From positions 13,270,742 through 13,334,741 of the forward strand of contig NC_135565.1 of NCBI RefSeq assembly GCF_964340395.1: a DNA stretch of 64,000 nucleotides, read 5' to 3'. How positions within the stretch are numbered: the stretch's first letter is position 1; each line of letters starts with the position of its first letter. The DNA comes from Glandiceps talaboti. Lineage: Eukaryota; Hemichordata; Enteropneusta; Spengelidae. A model generated the notes under the pieces. The model was not told where the DNA came from and searched no databases. It saw only the letters and a program-made list of their open reading frames with translations. Both the position numbers and the translations under genes were made by a program. Shown here piece after piece: positions 33,901 through 45,736 of the stretch.

Positions 33901-36900
33901 CTCCATCAGACCAATGGGGCGAAACTCACCTTTGGCAGCCGAATTTGTCATTGACAAACAAAAAATACGGAGTAGTGAACACTTTCAAGAGCAGATGATT
34001 AATTCTGTCTTTGATATCCGACACTTTTAAGGTGAAATAATTCACTAGAGGTCTTCAATAAGATTTTAACATGTCTGAGATTTGTGCAAGTCGTCCTCTT
34101 TTTGCATTTTATGTAAGTCCTCGAAAGCCGAATTATTCAACCAGCTAAACATAAACAGAGTACTTGTATCGTATTTTACCTTTGCATAACGGAAATATGT
34201 CATTCCATCCACCATTTTCTTGACACTGCACTGTATTATGGGATGTTGTCAAATGGTATCCATCTTTGCAAACAACTGATACTGATTCGCCATGGAAATA
34301 TGGACAGTCTCCATCAATAACAAGAATACCTTCTTTTGGATATAAAGGAAGAAGACAGCCTGGTTTGATACCTTTGATAGAAAATGTATAGATAATTTTA
34401 CCTTAAATGGGAACATCACTCTCGGAAGTAAAGCTATTTTGATAATCGTTTGGGTTCTAGAGACTCATTTCATGATATTACATCAGGTAATATGCACAAA
34501 GTTGCCAAAAAACTCATTGAAACTCCTATTTTTCGTTCACAGATACACCAAAGCATAATGGTTCGTAGCAGGCATGATTATTCAGTAGATGCACACTGAA
34601 TATTCAAGACTCCTAAGAGCTAATACTTCCTTCACACACAAATAGTCATGAATATTTAGTGAGAATCTAATGAATAATCGTGTCTGCTAAGACCCATAAT
34701 GCTCTGGTGTATCTGTGAAAGAACAATAGAGGTGAAAAGGGGTTTCAATATGATGAAATGACTCTGCAGAACCCAAAGTTATGAAAATATCTATATTTCC
34801 GAGAGTGGCTTCCCATTTTAATTTTAACATTTAGAAACGGTTGAAATGTGTAACGTATATATATGTCATGCTTTTGTGATAATTGATTGTAAGGATATTT
34901 GAGGTTGATATATGTTTAAACAAGACGGTATTTGAACTTATCAAGCTTCCTCCAAGACGCTGTCTATCATTACGAAATATGTATTCCTCATATTTACCAA
35001 TTTATCTATGTTTACTAGGTACACGTAGCCACTGTCAGTAGTATAATTTAACAGGTGTCTTATTTAGATAACAAATAATTCCCTTTTTATATCAAAACGT
35101 ATTCGTACCTTTCACCTGTAATGTAAACATCCCAAAATCAGCATCTGGCCGCGTTTCAGAATGGAAAACCACAGAGACATTATTCGAACAAGACCATGCT
35201 GTACCATTGCTGAATGTCACAATATTACCACCATCTGGATCTGTACCCTCAAAAACATAGAGACCATCGTTTTCACCAACTATGTCATTGGTAATGAATT
35301 CTAGTTGAACAATCATTCCAGGGGTGGTAGTAATATTCCATGTACAGCCTAGATTCTCGCCATAATATCCAGGAAACCCGGGGGAATAGATTGTTCCCGA
35401 ACCATTTATATAGCCTCCACATGCACCCATAGTTGCTGGAAAAGGTTGAAAGAAATCTAAAATCATATGATTGTACCACTTTAAACGTAAACTTGATTAT
35501 ATAAGATTAGATTAAAGAGTTTGGATCTTCTTCGTGAATTTAATATGAGATTTAATTATAACAAGAGATTTATGTTTCATAACATTAATATTTTGAACTT
35601 CCTGTAACATACGGTTGTTTTATTTTTTATTTGGATAGAAATATACAACACAAATTCTCATTCCAAGTGTATCCGGGATAAAATGAGAACGATTCTAAAT
35701 ACGTCCTGGATCAGAGTTGGTATTTCCGTCTCTTTCTGGGGGAAATCGCACAATGTAAGGACAATGTACACTACAGACGTCTCCAAGCTAATAACTTAAG
35801 AAAGACTAGCAGCATACATGACATAAGAAAAAAGATGAGATGTTTGATAAGCAGGGCACTTTTACACTTACTTGAATATACTGCTGCAATTTGGCTTTTT
35901 CCTCCGCAAGATTGGCTAGAATCGCCTTTACACGTCTTAGTTGCACAGTCTTTGTTTAGTTTCATGGGTAGGTTCTGTAGCTGTGTGAAGCTAAGAATAC
36001 AATAGCAATTCTTCGCATTATTAAGACCAGCATAGGTTGTACCATTCATCCGACAGAATTCAAGACAAAACTGAATTGTCATACTGTCACTGGTCTTGGT
36101 GATGATAGGTGGACTAAGGATGTCCGGTAAACCATCATAACATCCTAAGTATGAATCATCTACATAGGATATAGAATGAAGAGGGAATGATGTATGACAT
36201 ACAAGCAAAAGACATTGTTAAAGTTAACAAGACAAATTGCTGTATATTACTAGACACTGTACCACTTTGTGTTTTCAAATAATGCATATACTTAAACTGG
36301 ATAGGTTAATGTCTTCGTAATTACAATGGATAGGTGTATGTATTTATTGATATATGTAGGCATTTATTGTAGTATGTTACATGTAACTCTAAGCGTCAGG
36401 CAGGAGAGTACTTTGAAATGAAATATGAAGATATAGCTTTATACTCACAATTGCATCTTGCACACGCAGCAGTATTACATGAGTTTTGGAAGGATAGAGA
36501 ACAATTCAAAATTGATGCTTCCTCATTTGAACAGTCGATGCGAGTCAGCACTTTTTCAGTTTCGGAATTGATATCATCTTTTTTCCATGACCTCATAGCT
36601 CCAGGAAAACCTAAAATTATGAGAATGATAATGATGTTTATTTAAATATTATTTAAATATTATTCCCCTTTTCAAAACATACACTAATGCTTATCTTTAT
36701 TCATGACTACACATCTCTGAGCCTCATAATTTATGTTCATATTTCACACATGATTGTCTCCTGTACATGTCAGTTGTCCATGATTGTCCATGATTGTCTC
36801 CTGTACATGTCAGTTGCAATTTGTGTGCACCATGATTGATTTGGCAAGTATGAATCATACCTTTTCATAAATAATCACGAGAAGAAAGTTAGGACAAACA

Positions 36901-37742
36901 TTTGTGATTTGTTTCGATAACTGGTTACTGTAAACAGTTATGAAGAGGGTATTCTTACCGAGTTCAGTGCAAGCCACTTCCGCGTCATTGATATCCCATC
37001 CGTTCTTGCACACATGTAACCAACCATCTCCAGGTATGAATATCTCAACTCTGCCTGCATATGGTGTCGAATCTCCTACTAATCGTACGTAAGGTCCTGT
37101 TTTTAAAAATATAATCAAAGAAAATATGTTTCCCACAGCTATCATCTTATCATCCTTTGTAAGTTAAAGAATGTTTATGTGTTCTCCCTAGTTGGCATGG
37201 TAATGTTGTTTAGATAATGAACCTGTGTCTCTCCTGGGACCCACCTGTAAACCAAATAGTGGTTCTCATTCGCGCTATTGAATAGTCACAAAACGAGAAT
37301 AAATTATAGATTTGTTAACAAGGTCACAATATACTATGAAACCCGAAGACTTGTCTCCTATCTAGTCTGTGTTGTCTTTACTCTCCTTCAGTGGACTGCC
37401 GACCTAATATAATTTTCATAATGTCATGAATATTCATGTAGCACAAATATTGGCTCAAACGGTGACTCCCGACATGTGACAACACAGGTCCATTTTCCGT
37501 GCATAAAAAAGAAAATTAGATTTCAACCCACATTTCTCTCAGTACTTTTGGGTATATACACAAATGTGTGAAACTAAAAGTCTAATTTAGTGAGATATAT
37601 TTCCTCAAATGTTATCTTTACCGGATTATATACATAGTTCAGTTGTAATTTGATGTTAGACTTAATATTTCAAAAGTCAGTGACGAAATCTTTGGATAAA
37701 CAGTCTTGTTATATAATAAAAACGGATTCTAATGATATGATA

Positions 37743-37825
<83 letters not shown>

Positions 37826-38101
37826 AAATTCTTATCAGCGCATTACGCAACAGCCTCAATGCGCTTTACAAAACTGAGAAAATAAGAAAAAAAAAGAAGA
37901 AGCACAAACTTGATTTGCATAGAAATCAAAACCAAAACCAAAAACTTGACGTTCACTATTGATTACTATTAAAAGTACAATATGTCCTAAACGTTTGTAG
38001 ACAGGAGTATGGCACAAACTTAATTTGCAAAAAAAACGACAACTTGAAATTCACTAAAAAACAAAACTTATTGATTACTGCATGTAAAAGTATATATATA
38101 G

Positions 38102-38159
<58 letters not shown>

Positions 38160-38246
38160 TTTTACATGCATATCATCAGTTGTCTGATGATCGCACGATG
38201 CGTGAAACTCCGAGTTACAACCAAGAAAGAGTTCCAGTACTACCAA

Positions 38247-38319
<73 letters not shown>

Positions 38320-39387
38320 AAGATATTGCTGATCATAAGCAAGCTTTAAGTAGTTAAATAATATTTTACTTGATATATATTAATGACCGTATTACATTCG
38401 AATATGGAAAGATTATAAATAAAGAGAGACTTCTTGTTTACATTTGTTCAGCTTTTCAGACTCCCTTATAATCATAATGTCTTCAGGAAATTTATCAGTT
38501 TAATGCAAGTTGAAAATGCTACTATATTGTTGGATTTATCTAAGTATGTGTTCTACTCATTTTGTAGACGCCAGAAAAGGTTGGAGGTATGAGTAAATTA
38601 TGGCTCCTTTGTCTTTGTATATACTTTTCATAATTTTGGTATTTGTCGTACCATAGGCCTGTGGCCAAAGTACAGAAATAAAACATATTATTATAATGTC
38701 TTCAGCAGTAAACGTGCTTTATCTACCAAGTGAAACAACAACCTCACAACTTGCAGAAGGATCGACTGCGTTCTGAAATGTATGTTACATGTAGTTTTCT
38801 GATGAACTGTTCCTGTTGTCAAAAGTACCACACATCCATTGGTGTGTATGTGAATATAGCCTATGCTATGTCTTTGTAAACAATATCTTTTGATCAACGT
38901 AACAATGCCTTAGCAGAATCGGTACAATATAGTATGTCTGTGATTTGACTGCTTGATACATTCTACGTAAACTCTCGTCACACGTTGGTATCCACTATCA
39001 TTTGGGGTCAGGACAGGCACACTAAGCATTTACCTGTATCCACATATTGTTTGGTATACATGGTATAACTTCAGAATATAACGAACGATTGCCCAGAGAC
39101 ACAAACGCCTTCAATTTGGTATCGAGCTGTAGTTCAAATACCAGATTTTACTCGTGAACATATATATGCATAAACCATACTGTGACAGAGCAGACAATTG
39201 TCGTGATTAGAATGGGGAAACACATGGGTGCGTCTAGATCTATAAAAGGCGTAACAAGAGATATCTAAACTTGACATATCAAATGATACAAATACTCACC
39301 TCCATTGCCTTGTATTTGCGCAGGGACACACATCAAACTTAACATAAAAAGGAGGAAATGCACGATTAGATGGGCCAGAATCGCCAT
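28694..39387 (-). CDS. R3: SRCR-WSC-CUB-CCP2 receptor with long ITIM-array tail
   Basis: Ten exons on the minus strand: signal 39300-39387, SRCR 36959-37096 and 36449-36610, WSC 35872-36159, CUB 35109-35435, CCP1 34180-34371, CCP2 33521-33697, stalk 33185-33220, TM 31731-31815, tail 28694-30959. They total 3759 bases and encode 1252 residues with all phases consistent. The 755-residue tail holds seven ITIM-consensus sites, so this is the candidate inhibitory member of the cluster; SHP-type phosphatases would be expected partners. Its ectodomain and upstream region are nearly identical to those of R4 in the next repeat unit. The TM-tail intron contains a palindromic element in which the R4 duplication breakpoint falls. 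Confidence 0.87.
28987..29250 (-). repeat. 132-base in-frame direct duplication in R3 tail
   Basis: Units 28987-29118 and 29119-29250 are nearly identical (44 codons each). They encode SGYAEI plus [11 protein letters not shown], so the event added one ITIM-like and one YEST site. Confidence 0.85.
31375..31715. mobile_element. Palindromic MITE-like element in R3 TM-tail intron
   Basis: Two arms of about 65-70 bases form an inverted repeat, starting TTACCCGACCCCACCTAGTT on the left and ending ACTAGGTGGGGTTGGGTAAC on the right. No coding sequence inside. In R4 the left arm is truncated at 45986, where the duplication junction lies. Confidence 0.7.
31731..31815 (-). CDS. R3 transmembrane exon
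   Basis: An 85-base exon, phase 1 in and phase 2 out, encoding [20 protein letters not shown] then VLIFLCRR. The glycine-rich start and the Val/Ile-rich core are typical of a single-pass helix. Its duplicate in R4 is 46278-46362. Confidence 0.9.
32983..33038. repeat. Perfect 18-base stem-loop in R3 intron
   Basis: ATCACAGATAAGTAACAC and its exact inverse are separated by 20 bases. Repeated at 47505-47560 in R4. Confidence 0.6.
33185..33220 (-). CDS. R3 stalk exon
   Basis: A 12-codon phase 1-1 exon ([11 protein letters not shown]) with acceptor TTTTGTAG and donor GTGAGT. The equivalent site in R4 has lost the AG of its acceptor. Confidence 0.7.
33521..33697 (-). CDS. R3 CCP2 exon
   Basis: A 59-codon sushi domain: [45 protein letters not shown]4 (48046-48222) differs at one residue (YLND versus YHND), and R5 (60856-61032) is a more distant copy. 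Confidence 0.9.
34180..34371 (-). CDS. R3 CCP1 exon
   Basis: A 64-codon sushi domain: [41 protein letters not shown]. It most resembles the single CCP of R1 and R2, so the second CCP (33521-33697) is the extra domain. Confidence 0.88.
34534..34724. mobile_element. 190-base fold-back element in R3 CUB-CCP1 intron
   Basis: The ends GTTCACAGATACACC and GGTGTATCTGTGAAAGAAC are inverted copies. A duplicate sits at about 49056-49243 in R4, so it predates the duplication. Confidence 0.65.
35109..35435 (-). CDS. R3 CUB exon
   Basis: A 109-codon CUB domain: [49 protein letters not shown]. It has three cysteines, so one disulphide is absent, as in R2. The R4 copy translates identically. Confidence 0.92.
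35872..36159 (-). CDS. R3 WSC exon
   Basis: A 96-codon WSC domain with eight cysteines: [50 protein letters not shown]4 differs by one residue (CYCIL to CYCIH). Confidence 0.93.
36449..37096 (-). CDS. R3 SRCR domain, two exons
   Basis: First half 36959-37096 ([34 protein letters not shown]). Second half 36449-36610 ([26 protein letters not shown]). The first half is shorter than in R1, with no leading stub. Confidence 0.87.
37741..38317. repeat. (TA)n tracts in R3 intron 1
   Basis: Runs at 37745-37830, 38100-38158 and 38250-38317. The R4 counterparts (52262-52350, 52636-52702, 52908-53000, 53091-53170) differ in length and number. Confidence 0.93.
38165..38252. mobile_element. Fold-back element, single-arm copy 3
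   Basis: One arm (GATGCGTGAAACTCCGAGTT onward) between two (TA)n tracts in R3 intron 1. The same arrangement occurs at 52998-53092 in R4. Confidence 0.65.
39300..39387 (-). CDS. R3 signal-peptide exon
   Basis: The ATG at 39385-39387 opens [20 protein letters not shown] then VPAQIQGNG, a clear signal peptide. It ends phase 1 at a GTGAGT donor. A TATA-like box lies about 100 bases upstream. Confidence 0.87.
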
Positions 39388-39487
39388 ATTGTCAGGTCAC
39401 CCAACGCCAATGTGTATTTCCAACAATGCAATACATTTACGTGTGATATAAGTGACTAGCTCAATATCCTGGTTCAAAAGGTGAGTG

Positions 39488-39495
39488 TTTATATA
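39488..39495 (-). promoter_or_regulatory. TATA-like box upstream of R3
   Basis: TATATAAA reads on the minus strand 101 bases upstream of the R3 ATG, in the context GCTGTATATAAACAC. The same box sits at the same distance from the R4 ATG. The transcription start is not known. Confidence 0.5.
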
Positions 39496-41337
39496 CAGCA
39501 AGAAAATCGACTTATACTGTTAGTAGCACCGTCACCAGTATTCAAAAGGTAGCTCTGTAACCCTTGATATGAAAGTGTGTCGACGTCAGTGTTTGTTTTG
39601 TGATACGTGTCAACAACACAGAAGACGTTCTCAGCAGTCTATTTATCATTTTCACACCTGCATGCTGACCTGACAAGAGAAGGCCAACCTTTTGTGAAAT
39701 TCCGACATGGCTCATAAAACACACCGTTCAATTGAGACTTAATTTGTCTAAAGTCCGTGTAATAAAATAGCACGCCTAAAGTAGCGAACGAGCCCTTACA
39801 CCGTACAACATCAGGGCGCAAAACCTATATCTGGGATGTAAAGTGAACCCACAAAGAAACAGTGTTAAAGTTCATCATAATGTTATTGAAAATGTTACCT
39901 TGACATGGAGATTTTAAGACACTGAAAATATGTGTCATTACCTGTTTTTGAGTCTCACTTACATTATCCACCAGTGTATTGTTCATTTTCACGACCAAAC
40001 TTCTGCTTTATATCAACGTTAGACCACTCAGATGGTTTCGTGTTTCATCAAAGTGTCACAATTCTGAATCGCAATAGTCAAATAAAACATGCATACATTC
40101 TTTCATTTTTGTCGAAATCATTCGATGTAATATGTTTGTATTACCAGATTGGTTTGATCATATGTTATCATATTTAGAATTTTGGTATGTTTTACCAAAA
40201 CTAATTTAAATTTAACCCATGTCCTACACAAAAATGAACAGGAACCAACAACAGCGTGATCTACTAATATGTTGATTTATCTACTAATCCTGTGTTAATT
40301 GCATTTATCTCTAGTAGCTAACAATTGTCAGTGCCCTGATTAAACAGCATACATTAGTACTTGTACACAAGATACATGTACATGTAACTTGTTGATTATC
40401 GAATTCAGATTATTACATATTTTTTGTCCAAAAGCGTTATCAACACTTGTCTTACACGTGGAAAATTTACTTATCGCATGATGCCAAATACATTTTAAAT
40501 ATTCTGCTGGAAAGTTCACAACGTCTTCTGGAACAATGGATCCAGCTGAGAGATCATTTATTTATAGCAAATTATATTTAGAAAAAATGACATCACAATA
40601 ATTTCTACGTGACGACTACAACTTATATGTTAGGAATATAAAGAAATAAGGACACTTTAGATTTGATTTGCAACGCAACTGTTGGTGTACGGTGTTTCCC
40701 TCTGCCTCAGTACCAGTGTAAGAGCGTACGTGTGAGTAACCATACCTGTGTGGTTAATTCCTAACTTAGACAAGCTGGTTAGATCCTGATACCCTAGAAA
40801 GATAGATAGAGTGGAGAATCGTGTACGTTCTGCCGATCTACCCATAATAACACAACTTAGACACCAATTGCAAAATGATACACTAGGAACACCAGAACGT
40901 AATTCAATGTTACTGAAAATGTTTCATTGACCATACACTGAGATTTATTAGACACTGGCAGTATGTGTCATTAATTAATTTGATCCCACTCCCCTTATCC
41001 ACCCCTAGCATTGTCCATCCTTGTGGATTTCAAGTTTCCGCACTAAGTCAACACAAGATCACTCAGGTAGTTTCCTTTTCTATCGAAGTGTCAGAAATGA
41101 TTCAGAATCTCAATATTAAAATGACAAATGCATGCACTCTCTTATTTATTACGATCTGCAATATATTTGTATCGATTGTCAATATTTTAAAAATTATTTG
41201 TATCGATGGGAATGTAGATCTCTTTCAATTAATTTCCTTCTGTAACCGAATATGCTTAATACCTTTTACGGAGTAACCTACCAGTATGTACTTTTATCAA
41301 ATTGTTCAATCGAATCCAGCTGCTGGGAAGTATGATT

Positions 41338-43169
41338 TAAAGTGTACATGCAAAGGTACATACTTTTTTTCGCAATTATGTTTATTTTGCCATAAAAATA
41401 AAGGAAATCGGGTTTGTAATAGTACAATATAATTCTAATACGAGAAATTGCGCGAAAAATGAGGCACTCTTGGCTCAGCCACAGAGCACCTTCAGGTAAG
41501 TACCTCTCATTTGCATATGGATAGGACAGGATTTGGAACTTTATGACGTCACTTCGGGAACACAAACGCATTCGTCAGTGTATCTTTACATGCAAAGCCA
41601 TTATGGTCGAACCAGAAGGTCAACTTCAAAACCCGTTTTCGCCAGAACCCGACGTTGAATATTGATCAGATTCCTCAAGCGTAGAGCAATACACTCCAGC
41701 ATTAACATCTGATGGTGTGATTTAGCCAAATTCATTCGAACCGACCGCTAGCAGTAACGATAGTTCCTCTGGCAGTGGATGAGTATGTCCTAGTGAAGCC
41801 GTGTTGTTTACATAAAGTGGATGCTGTTATCAGCGTCCTTTGTTGACATAACTATTCAATGGGTGGAAAACAGCTCCTGCAGACAATGTAATCGAAACGA
41901 ACATTATGTAATATTTCCATACCCATCAAACATACAGAGAATGAGAATGGCTTCAAGAGTTCCCCATAATATTCTCTCAAGTTGTTCAAATGTAGCGTGT
42001 TGTAACAGTACATTCAATCTATGACCATTCAAAATCTTCGCGAAAGTAGACCCACAAAATCGTTAGAGCAGAACGTTTTGTTGGATAACCGTCCCTCTTG
42101 ATCGAAAGCTATGTGTACACGTACTTTATTTCTTTTTTCACTGCGTTCATTACCATCCACACAGTGACATGAAGTGGTTTCATCATCTTTCAAAGCACGG
42201 CCCATGTTCACTGAAGCCGGCCGTACTGTGGTGTATTGTCTCCGACCATTTTTGTTTGAGTTTTTTATGGATAGACATGTCTTACGTTGTGGAAGTTATT
42301 TGACCTGGGAGCGTGAAGCTTAGTGCTGACTGTACTTTGCTGTGTCCATCCACTTTTGACATGTGATTGGCATGACACAGTAATTGTTCATGTAGACAAA
42401 ACAATGGAAACAAAAATAGCAACATTATAATGAGCGTTGCGTCTTTTTACTTTGATATGATTCCGACGATGTATGTGATGTATCACAATGAAAACGATCG
42501 ACTCTCAGCAACATGGAAATCAAAACATACAATCGGACTACGCATTGTTTAAAAACAAATGCTATCGTAATGAAAATATTTTATGAAGCTAACTTGCTTT
42601 CTTGAAAACATCATTTCAAATTATTTTATTTGTCTTCCTTTTTTCGCTTTGATAATGGCTACACCGGTGGCGTGGAGAACCCCGGCCCCGGTAACATTTA
42701 CCGACTTTCACTGTATGGCGTCACTGTCCAGTTTTTACGTGATTTCAACTGCCTTCACCCATTATTACCTACTCAGTTATATCACTCGGAAATGTGTGTA
42801 GGGTGATGTTTCACTGCGGGTGCTGCCGACAAAACACCAAGGAACCATTGTTGTCGGAAGACTAAACTGGTACACCACAATATGTACAGTTACAGATAAT
42901 ACTATATGGCAAGCGTAATTAGTAATTCATAAGTAAACATTACACAAAGGCTTAGAAGGCTTTTGTAACACGTGGGACCTCGGCACCTTTCGTGAGCTGG
43001 TTGCGGTGCCGAAGTTAGTCGAAGCACAGGGGATTAAGGGGGCAAGTATTTTTGCGACTTTCTTGGCAATGCGCGCAATATTTAGAGGTATGAATGCAAT
43101 TTCATTTATTTTTATGGCAAAATAAACATAATTACGAAAAAAAGTATGTACCTTTGCATGTACACTTTA
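41338..43169. mobile_element. 1.83-kb DNA element with 65-base terminal inverted repeats
   Basis: Ends are inverted copies beginning TAAAGTGTACATGCAAAGG. The element is present upstream of R3 and absent from the matching site upstream of R4 (near 57215). Interior frames are short and interrupted; no transposase was recognised. Flanking TA suggests a TA target. Confidence 0.75.
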
Positions 43170-44057
43170 TATACTATAGTAAACTTATAATTGCATGACG
43201 TACGCAATTCACCATTGACGGATGAGGGCGGGTGTCCAAAATTCCATAATGTCTCTCAAGCTTTCGCACGCTGGTGGTTTTTGACTTTTCCTTTAAACGC
43301 AAACACACACAACACACATACATCCACTGTTCCACGCACATACATACATACATACATACATACATACATACATACATACATACATACATACATACATACA
43401 TACATACAATACCTCCATATATACACACACACAAACGCACGCACGCACACACAAGCACGTACTTACATACGTATGTTCCCTCCATTTCTACCATGATAAG
43501 CGATTTATGAATAACTGAATTTATAACTAAGGTAAGCATAACCAGTGTGACTTTTAATACATGGATTCATTATCACATTGAAATTATCATTTTGAATTCA
43601 CATACTGACAAAATGGAAAATCGTTAGGACTAATTGATGATCATTTATTGATTGTATTCTAACAAAATTTACATAAATAGCAGTGATATGTTATTATCAG
43701 TAAACTTTTTCTACATTATTTGTTAGAAAAAAGAAAAAAGAAAAAAGAAAAAAAATACTTTTATATCGGTAAATTTTGAATACCATTAAGAAAAGTTTGC
43801 TATTATGTCTGTTAATTGATACATATTGGTTATTTTTATATGTTATCGATAAATTTTCAGTTTGAAACGTTCTTGGCTACTACCATGTTACCAGTTGCAC
43901 TCCTACGGTTAGTATTTCAATAATAGATTAGGGTTGTGTTCTATACGCGTGGCATCATAGTCACCTGATTCGAAGCAACCAGATGTTCCGTATCAGACGA
44001 TGCTACGTCAAAATGGCAGTCTACACGTAACTGTAAATACATGTTAAGATTTAGGCA

Positions 44058-44098
44058 TTTTTAACTCCCGTAAGGGTACGGGAGTATTAAAAGGGGAA

Positions 44099-44139
<41 letters not shown>

Positions 44140-45075
44140 GTCTATCTGTCTATCTGTCTGTCTGTCTGTCTGTGTCATCATTTTCTAAAAATCGGCTTGC
44201 TCAATTGTAATGAAATTTGGGATATATAATCTTTAGGGTAATAGCTAGACCTGATTAGGTTTTCAGCCAGATCTGTTAATGTTTAATTAGAGAAATTTGC
44301 ATATTAATGAAATCAACTAATTACACAATATCTTAAGACTGCATACTTCAATTTCAATATAATTTAGTATATTCCTTAAACATAACAACATACATTTGTC
44401 CTATAAAATTCGTTGATGTATCTTACAGCGTTAATGAATAATTTGCATAATTAATTATTTTTGGTAATTAGGCTATATCTTAAGAATACATACTTCAAAT
44501 TCAACATAATTTAGTACATACGTTAACTATAAGAAAACACATATGTCCTATCAAGTTTGTTGATACACCGTACAGTGTTAATGAATAATTTGCATAATTA
44601 ATGATTTTCGGTAATTAGGCTATATCTTACATACTTCAATTCCAATATAATTCAGTATACAGTGTTAACCATAACAATCGCATATGTCCTGTACAGCTTG
44701 TTGATGTACCTTTCAGTGTTAATGAATAATTTGCATAATTAATGATTCTTGGTATTTAGGCTATATCTTACGACTGCATGCTTCAATTTCAATACAATTC
44801 AGTACATACATTAGCCATCCCAAATTGTGTTTGTCCTATAAAGTTAGTTGATGTACCTTACAGTGTTAATGAATAATTTGCATAATGAATGATTTTCGGT
44901 AATTGGGCTATATCTTAAGACTGCATTAAGCAGTATCATACACTCTTACATATATTAACCTAAGAAAGTACGCTTGTCCAAAAAACAAAGCCTGTTACCA
45001 TAGTTTTTTTTAGTTTAATGAGTTATTTGCATAATTAGTGATTCCTTTACGGGAGGCATTCAGTTTAAATCTGGT
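44058..45075. mobile_element. Insertion with five to six tandem units of about 145 bases
   Basis: Absent from unit 2 (site near 58600). It opens with the palindrome CTCCCGTAAGGGTACGGGAG, then a (GTCT)n tract, then tandem units, each with GAATAATTTGCATAATTAAT, and closes with TTTACGGGAGGCATTCAG. No coding sequence recognised. Confidence 0.7.
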
Positions 45076-45390
45076 ATTAAAATGTTGTATTTTCATATCA
45101 AAGTTTGGATAACTAAACACATTGTTCAATTTTTCGGTTGGGTAGTTGCGGGCAAAATGGCTAAAATACCTGAACGCGTAACTGAACACAACTTTGTATG
45201 TGTCATTACGTGTACGCCTGCACGATAATGCTCCCGTAGGCATTCTAACGTGTATCTAAATCTCTCTCTCTATTCAATGAGACATCCATATCGGTAAATC
45301 GTGTGGGTGCAGTGACATTGATGTTCTCATAAATTCTACTGTTGCTATCTTTACACAATATGTAATGATGCACCATTAGTTAAAAATCTC

Positions 45391-45736
45391 CTAATTTTTT
45401 TGTAAACTTTGATAAACTTGTTTTTCTCTAACCGAGAGTGCAGCATATTCATTCGCTATTAACTCATCATGACCAAGATCATGACTGGCTATCTTGATTG
45501 GTTCCCTACTTCTTTGTCCACCAGTTAAAATTTCGTTACCAACAGCTTCATAGGTAGCTGTGTTGTCTGAGTTGACATCCTGTCCAGCTGGACAAAGGTC
45601 GATCTGTGTATCTGTAATGGCGTCACGTGTGTTGTCATCACTGTGTTGTACATCGTTTCCTGTAGCGCCCATATTTGCATAGAAATCCGGGTCCTGCATT
45701 TCCTGTCTACATTTTTTATTTAACTCTCGAAGTTTG
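45391..45736 (-). CDS. R4 tail exon with ITAM-like motif
   Basis: A 114-residue tail starting [14 protein letters not shown], with FYANM and TYEAV sites, and ending [19 protein letters not shown] before TAG. The two YxxL units are seven residues apart, inside the ITAM range. Its acceptor completes the split Arg codon from either upstream TM exon. Confidence 0.87.

Larger units (their letters stand above)
39388..45390. other. R3-R4 intergenic region
   Basis: R3 promoter side, with the 1.83-kb element (41338-43169), (CATA)n at 43338-43407 and the 1-kb tandem insertion (44058-45075). The rest matches 54242-58926. Confidence 0.7.

Noticed and set aside
42666-42689. GVENPGP reading, similar to a 2A ribosome-skipping motif
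   Set aside because: One residue short of the D-x-E-x-N-P-G-P consensus, in a decayed transposon, with stops nearby in that frame.
44300-45050. Regularly spaced repeats resembling an array
   Set aside because: Units of about 145 bases are directly tandem with no variable spacers, in a eukaryotic genome; not CRISPR.
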